Source: Akkermansiaceae bacterium (GTDB lineage Bacteria > Verrucomicrobiota > Verrucomicrobiia > Verrucomicrobiales > Akkermansiaceae). From it: a stretch of 8,561 bases of DNA. Position 1 is the stretch's first letter. Each line of letters opens with the position of its first letter. The notes beneath the pieces were generated by a model. That model was not told the origin of the DNA and did no database searches. It was given only the letters and a program-made list of their open reading frames with translations. The position numbers and the translations under genes are program-made. Of this stretch, positions 1 to 6,168 are shown in pieces. Where the stretch lies: contig JALOTR010000082.1 of the NCBI GenBank assembly GCA_025457805.1, forward strand, positions 1-8,561. The letters are read 5' to 3'.

Positions 1-2
1 CG

Positions 3-812
3 ATGCATCCCGCCAACGGTTGGGAATTGCTTGAGCATGCGGCCTCGATCGAAAAGTCATGGTTGGATCGCCTCGGAAGCAGTGAGGATTTCAATCTGAT
101 CAGCATCGGTTTCTCATGCCGCATCCACCCGGAGGCCAAACTCATTCCACCCTATTTCATCGGGGATCATGTCTTCATCGGCCCGGGCTGTGAAATTGGT
201 CCCCATGCCGTCATCGGCGAAGGCTCGGTCATTTCGGGAGCAAACCGGATCGTGAATTCCCACGTCGCCGCCCATTCCTTCCTTGGCCCGGTCACCGCCT
301 TGGAAAACTGCTGGCTGGAACGAGGTCTTGTTTTCAACCGGAACCACCGGGTTCGTCTCGATGATGTGGAACCGCACCTCGTTTCCTCGATGGAACGCAA
401 CACTCTGGTCGTCCCTCTGAAGGACCGCTTGCAGGCCATGTTTCTCTACCTGAGATTGGGCAACCAGCAAACTCCGGAAGGCAGTTTCAAAACGATCCAC
501 GGACTCACCCTGCCCGGCGATCCATCAGCCGGTATCGAAAACCGAAAGGCGTGGTTGCCACTCGTCTGGCAAGGAAAACTCCCGCTCTTTGGTGTGCTGC
601 CGCGATCACAGGAACAGTTGGATGTGCTGGATGCCGATTGGAAGAGCATCCTGCGTCACGCCCCGGCAGGCGTGTTTTCCTATGCAGACACCCAGGGCCA
701 TCACAGCCCGGCTGATCCGGATGAAGCGTTGCACGCGGTCTATCAGGCGTCCCTTCCGCCGGGTTCTCTAACAGGTTCCATCCACCAATTTCTCCGCACC
801 TTGAAATCATGA
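3..812 (+). CDS. Hexapeptide-repeat (left-handed beta-helix) protein with degenerate sugar-transferase-like tail; possibly 5'-partial
   Basis: The translated part is 269 residues. Residues about 41-95 form hexapeptide repeats (IGDHVF, IGPGCE, IGPHAV, IGEGSV in succession at 53-76), the left-handed beta-helix seen in acyltransferases and as the C-terminal part of NDP-sugar pyrophosphorylases. Residues about 181-269 look like the C-terminal half of bacterial sugar transferases (PF02397): GKLPLFGVLPR at 191-201 resembles the family GDMSLVGPRP segment, PAGV at 221-224 the 'PGLTG' segment, and a final Y..SL...L..TL pattern the family end. The catalytic Asp-Glu dyad and the membrane-inserted N-terminal helix of that family are not there, so this tail is probably non-catalytic. 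The ATG lies two bases from the window edge, so it may be an internal Met of a longer protein, for example one with an N-terminal nucleotidyltransferase domain. The stop overlaps the next start by ATGA. Hexapeptide repeats are clear; the tail assignment and the role (sugar-nucleotide or acyl transfer in glycan synthesis) are inference. Confidence 0.7.
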   Translation: MHPANGWELLEHAASIEKSWLDRLGSSEDFNLISIGFSCRIHPEAKLIPPYFIGDHVFIGPGCEIGPHAVIGEGSVISGANRIVNSHVAAHSFLGPVTALENCWLERGLVFNRNHRVRLDDVEPHLVSSMERNTLVVPLKDRLQAMFLYLRLGNQQTPEGSFKTIHGLTLPGDPSAGIENRKAWLPLVWQGKLPLFGVLPRSQEQLDVLDADWKSILRHAPAGVFSYADTQGHHSPADPDEALHAVYQASLPPGSLTGSIHQFLRTLKS

Positions 813-2524
813 CGGCACCGGGCACACTTCCCACGCCGTCCAGCGTGGTTCGGTATTCCATCCCGGCGGATGTCTCGCTGGTGGCGCCGCTGCGCCAGCG
901 TTTCATGGATACGATTTCCAATGGCGACATTTCCGAGAAGGAACTCTATCAATGGGAACTGGTGTTCCAGGAACTCGTCGTCAATGCCATCTGCCACGGA
1001 GCTCGGAGCGATTCGGAAAAATCAGTGACCGTCGAATGGAGCATCACCCAGGATTCCATTGTATTGGCCGCCCACGACCCGGGGGCGGGACCTCCCGATG
1101 AAATGCTCGATTCCCCTGCCCTTCCCGATCCGATATCAGAGTCCGGACGCGGCTTGTTCCTGATATCCAGTTTTGCCGATGAACTCCACCGATGGCGCGG
1201 GCGTGGCGGTTTCTGCCTGGAGGTGGTGAAATTCTATCCAACCCAAGGGCTCCCCTTGCCGGGCAATCCGGAAATCGACAGCGTATTGGAAGAGCTTTCA
1301 TCCTGTTATGAAAGCCTCTCGGTTTTCCACCGCTTGGCAGAAAATCTCATCGAAAGCGGCAACCTGCGGGACTTCATCGGCAGTTCGCTCGACGAATTCC
1401 TTTCCCTGCATCCGAACGACCGCCTCTTCATCCAAGGTGCGCCCACGATCCCGGAAACCATCCGTCGATTGCTCGCACCCGCCAATTGGTTTCTCGATCC
1501 CGGGGATGCCGATCATACCATGAAATCCCTCGGCCAACTCAAACGCGAGACCGTCTGGGAAAACGATGCGGACCTTGCTAGGCAGCATCCCGGATCGGAA
1601 CCACTCCGCACGGTAGGACCCGGTTGTGTGTTTCCCATCGTGGCCGGTGAGATCCATTTCGGCGCACTGATTGTGCTGAGAAAGCCATCCGCCACGGACA
1701 CGCGCATGCGCTCGCTGGGAACCTTGCGCACCCTCGCCGATCTCTGCGGCATCGCCTGCGCGAACACCCACCTCGCGAACATCCGCGATGAATCCCAGCG
1801 TGAACTCAGGGAACTCGAAATCGCCGTGGAAATCCAGCGTGCGCTCCTGCCCATCTTGCCGGCTCCGCGTTCGAATCGATGGAACATTGCCATCTATCAG
1901 GAAAGCGCGCTCACCATCGCGGGAGATTATGCCATCGCCAAGACCGACCCGGATGGAAACCTTGTGATCGCCATGATCGACGTCATGGGTAAAGGAGTTT
2001 CCGCTGCACTTCTCGCCAGCATCTTCCGCACGGCATTCGAGATGTCCGTTCACATTCCTTCCGCCGCCACCATCCTTGAAACCATCAACCGCACCCTCTG
2101 CAACCAGTTGGGAGACCTCACCATGTTCATCACCTGCGCCATTGCGAGGCTGCGGGCCGACGGCAGGCAACTGGATCATGCAAGCGCCGGTCATTGCCCT
2201 ACATTTTTCTATTCCGCAGATGGCACCCGCCAATTTCTCCGTCCCTCCGGTCCGCCGCTGGGCATCATCGCCGATACCTCCTACCAAAGCGACTCAGTCG
2301 ATCTCAAGGGAGGCGAACGTTTTGTATTCATCACCGACGGCTGTTATGAATGGGGAAGAAGCGAAACGGACAATGGATGGGAACCCTTCGTGGAACTCAT
2401 GGACCTGAACTCCTCCACATATGCTGCCGAACTCTGGGAACGGCTGCGAAATCGGATCCGTGCAGAACATGGAAGCGAACTGGAAGACGACTGCACCCTC
2501 ATCACCCTAGATATCACCTCATGA
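809..2524 (+). CDS. RsbW-like kinase / GAF / SpoIIE-PP2C phosphatase fusion, partner-switching regulator
   Basis: The protein has 571 residues and no membrane segment or signal peptide, so it is cytoplasmic. Residues about 15-142 are an RsbW/SpoIIAB-type GHKL ATPase: the N box ELVVNAICHG has E55 and N59, the G1 box is D90-x-G92-x-G94, and the G2 box is GRGL from 113. Residues about 165-330 resemble a GAF domain (helix, then VFPIVAGEIHFGALIVL, then a helical exit). The linker ELEIAVEIQRALLP (around 333-347) is the usual lead-in to a SpoIIE domain. Residues about 348-571 are a PP2C/SpoIIE phosphatase: AGDY (371-374), DVMGKGVSAALLAS (D391), SAGHCP, GPPLGI, FITDG (D510) and DDCTL (D560, D561). 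In this family such proteins phosphorylate and dephosphorylate a serine or threonine on STAS-domain anti-sigma antagonists. The second Asp of the GGDxxD consensus is Ile376 here. The start is fixed by the ATGA overlap with gene 1 and the stop overlaps gene 3. Domain calls are firm; the substrate and the control of glycan genes are inferred. Confidence 0.93.
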   Translation: MTAPGTLPTPSSVVRYSIPADVSLVAPLRQRFMDTISNGDISEKELYQWELVFQELVVNAICHGARSDSEKSVTVEWSITQDSIVLAAHDPGAGPPDEMLDSPALPDPISESGRGLFLISSFADELHRWRGRGGFCLEVVKFYPTQGLPLPGNPEIDSVLEELSSCYESLSVFHRLAENLIESGNLRDFIGSSLDEFLSLHPNDRLFIQGAPTIPETIRRLLAPANWFLDPGDADHTMKSLGQLKRETVWENDADLARQHPGSEPLRTVGPGCVFPIVAGEIHFGALIVLRKPSATDTRMRSLGTLRTLADLCGIACANTHLANIRDESQRELRELEIAVEIQRALLPILPAPRSNRWNIAIYQESALTIAGDYAIAKTDPDGNLVIAMIDVMGKGVSAALLASIFRTAFEMSVHIPSAATILETINRTLCNQLGDLTMFITCAIARLRADGRQLDHASAGHCPTFFYSADGTRQFLRPSGPPLGIIADTSYQSDSVDLKGGERFVFITDGCYEWGRSETDNGWEPFVELMDLNSSTYAAELWERLRNRIRAEHGSELEDDCTLITLDITS

Positions 2525-2895
2525 AACGAGTCATCGTCGCAGAAGATGACTTTGTCATCTCCAAACTCTATCAGATCCATTTCAAGCGGAATGGCATCCA
2601 CGGCAGTTTCTTCAACACCGGTGCCGGAGTGATCCAAAGCGCCCGCCACGAAAAACCGGACCTCGTCATCCTCGACTTCGAACTCCCCGACCTTCGCGGC
2701 CCGGAGGTCATGCGCGAGCTTCGGCAAATCGAAGGCTGTGAGAATGTGCCTGTCATCTTCGTGACGGGTCGCGCCACGCCGGAAGTGGTGGAAAATCTCC
2801 GCAAGGATGGTGCCAGCGAGGTATTTGGAAAACCGTTTTCCCCGCTTCACCTGATCCACCTCATCAACACCCTCACCGCGCCCAAGGATGCATGA
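2521..2895 (+). CDS. Single-domain response regulator (CheY-like receiver)
   Basis: This is a 124-residue receiver domain with nothing attached. The acidic pair E8-D9-D10 follows the first strand, the phosphoacceptor is D52 in LVILDFELPD, the switch Thr is T82 in VIFVTGR, and the invariant lysine is K104 in GKPF. All residues needed for Mg2+-dependent aspartyl phosphorylation are present, so it should be active. There is no DNA-binding or enzymatic output domain, so it must act by contacting another protein. The ATG overlaps the stop of the RsbW/SpoIIE fusion gene as ATGA, so the two are very likely made together. The reading frame is open further upstream (to 2350), but that part overlaps the SpoIIE catalytic region and has no receiver features, so the 2521 start is preferred. 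No cognate histidine kinase is in the window. A role as a regulatory partner of the neighbouring kinase/phosphatase is inferred from position and from SypE, where a receiver lies between the same two domains. Confidence 0.95.
   Translation: MKRVIVAEDDFVISKLYQIHFKRNGIHGSFFNTGAGVIQSARHEKPDLVILDFELPDLRGPEVMRELRQIEGCENVPVIFVTGRATPEVVENLRKDGASEVFGKPFSPLHLIHLINTLTAPKDA
2884..2888 (+). promoter_or_regulatory. Possible weak ribosome binding site for the AlkP-superfamily gene
   Basis: AAGGA lies three bases before the ATG at 2892, closer than the usual 5-9 bases, and is inside the end of the receiver gene. It is one of only two Shine-Dalgarno-like strings near a start in this window; the other starts seem to rely on coupling to the upstream gene. 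Confidence 0.3.
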
Positions 2896-4034
2896 AAGCA
2901 CGGATTGATATCTTTATCTTTGCCGATGCGCTGGGCTGGGCCATCGCGGAAAAGAGGAACTTCGCTTCCAAACTGCTGCCAGTCCGCAATCGATGCGAAA
3001 CCCTGCTCGGTTATTCGTCCACCTGCGATCCCACCATCCTCACTGGTGCCAAGCCGGAGGATCACGGCCATTTTTCGTTTTTCATCAAATCCGCCGGACC
3101 ATCTCCTTTCGCCCATCTCCGCCCGCTTGGAGTGCTGCCGGAGCTCGTCGCGGGGCATCATCGCATCAGAAACAAGGTTTCCAAGTGGATGGCAGGGCGC
3201 AACGGCTACACAGGATATTTCCAGCTCTACAGCGTGCCATTTTCCAAGCTTCCCTATCTCGATTACTCGGAGAAAAAAGATATCTATGAACCCGGTGGCA
3301 TCGCGGGCGGACAGCGGACGATTTTCGAGCACTGGAGCGACTCGGGAAAACCTTGGGCTCGATCCAACTGGCGACTTGCCGACGCAGACAACATTGCCCA
3401 TGCCCGCCGGGAGATTGAAAAGGGCGATGTGGAGTTGCACTATCTCTTCACTGCCAGACTGGACGCTGTGATGCATCGATATGGAGTGGATCACCCGGAG
3501 GTGGACAAGGCCTTCGATGAATTCGGCAGGAACCTGGAGTCTCTCGCGGATCTCGCAAGCCGGCATTACAAGAAGGTCCGCATCCATCTCTTCAGCGACC
3601 ACGGGATGGCGGATGTCCATGTTTGCTCGGACCTTCTGCCGCGCTGGAACCGACTTGGACTGAGATATGGCAAAGATTATATCGCCGTTTGGGACTCCAC
3701 CATGGCGAGGTTCTGGTTTCTGAATGAAGCCGCCCGCGCAACCGCCACATCATGGTTGAACGATCAGAAAGATGGAGTCTTGTTGACCGATGACCAACTC
3801 AAGGCATACGGCTGCCTGTTTCCGGATCGCAAATACGGCGAGTTGTTCTATCTCCTGCCATCCGGATCCCTCTTTGTTCCATCCTTCCTCAATCAACGCA
3901 AAGTCACCGCCATGCATGGTTATGCGCCGGAACATCCGGACAGCGCCGCCGCATGGTTGAGCAATGTCGAGACCCTGCCGGTCAGGGAGCTTACGGATAT
4001 CTTCCCCGTCATGAAATCCGCTGCCGCAAGCTGA
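2892..4034 (+). CDS. Alkaline phosphatase superfamily protein, type I phosphodiesterase/nucleotide pyrophosphatase-like
   Basis: The protein has 380 residues. The first strand IDIFIFADALGW carries the metal-binding Asp12. The segment GYSSTCDPTILTGAKPEDHG (40-59) matches the family nucleophile region ending in TG-x-x-P-x-x-HG; the nucleophile is one of Ser42, Ser43 or Thr44 (Ser42 is at the position usual relative to TG). Further metal ligands fit D191 and H195 (LDAVMH), D236 and H237 (FSDHGM), and H342 (MHGYAPEH). The two-metal site thus appears complete. There is no signal peptide: the hydrophobic N-terminus is the core strand with the first metal ligand, so the enzyme should be cytoplasmic, unlike the secreted alkaline phosphatases. 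The family hydrolyses phosphomonoesters, phosphodiesters or nucleotide pyrophosphates. The substrate here is unknown; the glycosyltransferase neighbours suggest a sugar phosphate, nucleotide sugar or lipid-linked intermediate. It overlaps the receiver gene by ATGA and ends 8 bases before the next gene. Confidence 0.88.
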   Translation: MKARIDIFIFADALGWAIAEKRNFASKLLPVRNRCETLLGYSSTCDPTILTGAKPEDHGHFSFFIKSAGPSPFAHLRPLGVLPELVAGHHRIRNKVSKWMAGRNGYTGYFQLYSVPFSKLPYLDYSEKKDIYEPGGIAGGQRTIFEHWSDSGKPWARSNWRLADADNIAHARREIEKGDVELHYLFTARLDAVMHRYGVDHPEVDKAFDEFGRNLESLADLASRHYKKVRIHLFSDHGMADVHVCSDLLPRWNRLGLRYGKDYIAVWDSTMARFWFLNEAARATATSWLNDQKDGVLLTDDQLKAYGCLFPDRKYGELFYLLPSGSLFVPSFLNQRKVTAMHGYAPEHPDSAAAWLSNVETLPVRELTDIFPVMKSAAAS

Positions 4035-4042
4035 TCGAAACC

Positions 4043-5287
4043 ATGTCCCGCATCCTCCATGTTCCGAGAAGATTCGCCACCCATGAATGGGGCGGGACGG
4101 AAAGTGTGATTTACAACCTCTGCCGCGAGCAACAGCAACAGGGCCATCAACCGGAAATCCACACCTCACGCGCCCTCGCTCCCGAGGCCCGGGAGATCTG
4201 GAGGGACATTCCCATCCGTCGTTACCGATACTGTTATCCGTTTTTCGGCCTCACCCCTCAAGACATCCTCGCCCTCGACAAAAAGGGGGGAAATCTGCTT
4301 TCACTGGATCTCTTCCATCACCTGCTCACCGCAAAGGATGTTAGAATCTACCATGCCCATGTCCTCAAGCGCATGGGAGGTGCCGTGATGACAGCCGCAC
4401 GACTGCGGAGAAAACCATTCGTCGCCACACTCCACGGAAACGTCTTCGACGTCCCACCCGCCGAGGCCGCATCCGTCGTCGAGGCCCAGCAAGGCCACTT
4501 CGAATGGGGAAAACCTTTTGGGGCACTGTTCCGTTCCCGTCACCTGCTCGATGAGGCGGATGCGGTGCTTTGTGTGGGTTTTTCCGAATATGAAAAGGCC
4601 AAGGCGTCCTTGGGGCATGACCGAGTGTATCATCTTCCCAATGGAGTGACTCCTCACTCTTTTGCAAACGGCAACCGCGCCACTGGACGCGCCCACCTTG
4701 GATGGCCGGAAGATGCAATCGGTTTCGGCTGCCTCAGCCGCATTGATCCCCAGAAAAACCAACTGCTTCTCGTGGAAGCATTCGCCTCACTGGTCGCCAA
4801 AGAACCCGCATCGGATTTCCGTCTGCTGCTGGGCGGACCGGTTACGACTCCGGATTATCTGGAAGAAATCGTGCAACTCATCGCCCGCCACAATTTACAA
4901 CAAAAAGTCACTCTCCACCCGGCCGTGGTCGCGGAATCCGCCCTTCATCGGGACCTGCTCACCTCATTGGATTGCTTCGTCCTGCCATCCCGGCATGAAC
5001 CGTTCGGAATCGTCGTGCTCGAAGCCTGGGCCAGCGGGACTCCGGTCATCGCCTCGCATGTGGGAGGATTGATGAAGCTTATCTCGCATGAGGAAGATGG
5101 GCTCCATTTCCCATCGGGAGATGCCGAGTCCCTGACCCACGCCATGACGCGTATTGCGAAGGAGCCGGAACTGCGGCATGCCCTTGCATCCCGCGGGAAA
5201 GAGAAAATGACATCCCAATATACATGGAAAGCCGTGAATGCCCGGCTTGAGGAAATCTATCAACTCGCTGAAAACCGCCACCGATGA
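4043..5287 (+). CDS. Glycosyltransferase family 4 (GT-B fold)
   Basis: The protein has 414 residues. The N-terminal domain begins with strand SRILHVPRRF and a glycine loop WGGTESV (16-22), typical of GT4 acceptor-side domains. THGNVFDVP-like and LPNGV segments mark the middle and the domain crossover. The C-terminal Rossmann domain has SRIDPQKN with K238 and the E-x7-E motif in RHEPFGIVVLEAWASG (E319 and E327), which bind the sugar-nucleotide donor. It is a retaining transferase by family, probably cytosolic face of the membrane, adding one sugar to a growing glycan; the sugar and linkage cannot be told. The frame is open upstream to an ATG at 3953, but those 30 residues do not look like a GT4 N-terminus and would overlap the previous gene by 82 bases, so the ATG at 4043 is chosen. 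It has no clear Shine-Dalgarno. The stop overlaps the next start by ATGA. Confidence 0.93.
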   Translation: MSRILHVPRRFATHEWGGTESVIYNLCREQQQQGHQPEIHTSRALAPEAREIWRDIPIRRYRYCYPFFGLTPQDILALDKKGGNLLSLDLFHHLLTAKDVRIYHAHVLKRMGGAVMTAARLRRKPFVATLHGNVFDVPPAEAASVVEAQQGHFEWGKPFGALFRSRHLLDEADAVLCVGFSEYEKAKASLGHDRVYHLPNGVTPHSFANGNRATGRAHLGWPEDAIGFGCLSRIDPQKNQLLLVEAFASLVAKEPASDFRLLLGGPVTTPDYLEEIVQLIARHNLQQKVTLHPAVVAESALHRDLLTSLDCFVLPSRHEPFGIVVLEAWASGTPVIASHVGGLMKLISHEEDGLHFPSGDAESLTHAMTRIAKEPELRHALASRGKEKMTSQYTWKAVNARLEEIYQLAENRHR

Positions 5288-6168
5288 ACCCTCTGCCAAA
5301 AGCCGTCTCCATCGTCATGCGCAGCTTCAACGAAGCTTGGGCCATCCGATCGACCATCGAACAAGTCTATGCCCAGGACTTCGACGGAGATATCGAATTG
5401 ATTGTCATCGACTCAGGTTCGAGCGACGGTTCCATCGAGATCATCCGTAGCTTTGAAAGAGCACGCCTGATCCAGATCCCACTCGGCACCTATGTCCCTG
5501 GAGTCGTCCTCAACCAAGGAGCACGGGAGTCTTCGCATGACTGGATTGTCTATTTGAACGCGGATGCCACCCCGGTCGGAAGCGACTGGCTTACCAATCT
5601 GCTCAAGCCTTGCGTCGGCAATCCGAAATTCGGCGCAGCCTTCTCCCGCCAGATTCCCCGGCCGGACTGCAAAGCGGTTTTCGCCCACGACTACGACCGC
5701 TGCTTCGGCCCCGAACGCGAGTCCGCCAATTGGGGTCACTTTTTCAGCATGGTCAGTTCGGTGACCCACCGCTCCGTGTTTGAACACACACCCATCCGTG
5801 AAGACCTTCAATATGCGGAAGATGATGAATGGACACGGCGTGTCATTGAAAACGGATACGAGGTCATTTATGTCATCGATTCGGTGGTCATGCATTCTCA
5901 CAACTACACCATCCGCCAATCCTACAAACGTTCCTTTGGTGATGCCAAGGCAATGGCGGCAACCAGCACCGTTGAACCCCGCGCCATGAACTATCATTAT
6001 TTCGTCGGCCTGGGATTGATCAAGGATTCATGGCGGGATGCCAAATGGTGCCTCCGCAATTGCAAACCCGGGGGCATCCCCTTTTCCATCGCGGTGCGCC
6101 TCGCCCAACGACTCGGCCGCCGGGATGGTCATCATGCCGGATGGAAATTCTATCAGCGCGATTCATGA
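5284..6168 (+). CDS. Glycosyltransferase family 2 (GT-A fold), rhamnosyltransferase-like
   Basis: The protein has 294 residues. It shows the GT2 order: SIVMRSFNEAW at the first strand, ELIVIDSGSSDGS with D43 and D48 for nucleotide binding, LNADATP with the NAD form of the DXD metal motif (D94), and YAEDDEWTRR (E179-D180-D181-E182-W183), the ED-x-E/D-W catalytic-base region. The pattern is close to WbbL/RfbN-type rhamnosyltransferases, which are inverting enzymes using dTDP-L-rhamnose, but the donor cannot be settled from sequence. There are no membrane segments; it would work at the inner face of the cytoplasmic membrane. The ATG overlaps the stop of the preceding GT4 gene and its own stop overlaps the next start, both as ATGA. 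Confidence 0.93.
   Translation: MNPLPKAVSIVMRSFNEAWAIRSTIEQVYAQDFDGDIELIVIDSGSSDGSIEIIRSFERARLIQIPLGTYVPGVVLNQGARESSHDWIVYLNADATPVGSDWLTNLLKPCVGNPKFGAAFSRQIPRPDCKAVFAHDYDRCFGPERESANWGHFFSMVSSVTHRSVFEHTPIREDLQYAEDDEWTRRVIENGYEVIYVIDSVVMHSHNYTIRQSYKRSFGDAKAMAATSTVEPRAMNYHYFVGLGLIKDSWRDAKWCLRNCKPGGIPFSIAVRLAQRLGRRDGHHAGWKFYQRDS

Noticed and set aside
1298..2287. Long open frame of 329 codons on the minus strand
   Set aside because: It lies wholly opposite the GAF/SpoIIE part of the regulator, whose motifs are unambiguous; its translation shows no recognisable domain and is typical of a GC-rich antisense shadow.
2350..2520. Longer start for the receiver gene, overlapping the SpoIIE domain
   Set aside because: The added residues have no receiver fold and overlap the C-terminal catalytic region of the phosphatase; the 2521 start begins exactly at the first receiver strand.
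2847..3620. Open frame of 257 codons on the minus strand
   Set aside because: Opposite the AlkP-superfamily gene with its full set of metal ligands; no domain seen in the translation.
3953..4042. Upstream extension of the first GT4 gene to an earlier ATG
   Set aside because: The 30 added residues have no GT4 character, and the extension would overlap the preceding gene by 82 bases; the ATG at 4043 gives a canonical N-terminal strand.
4035..4042. Possible promoter or regulatory site in the only intergenic gap
   Set aside because: Eight bases are too few for a promoter, and no Shine-Dalgarno or hairpin is seen.
5413..5997. Open frame of 194 codons on the minus strand
   Set aside because: Opposite the GT2 gene; no domain or start signal of its own.
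6030..6164. Upstream extension of the second GT4 gene into the GT2 gene
   Set aside because: The 45 added residues are low in hydrophobic core and read as the shifted frame of the GT2 gene; the 6165 start gives MKILVISNLYPP and an ATGA overlap.
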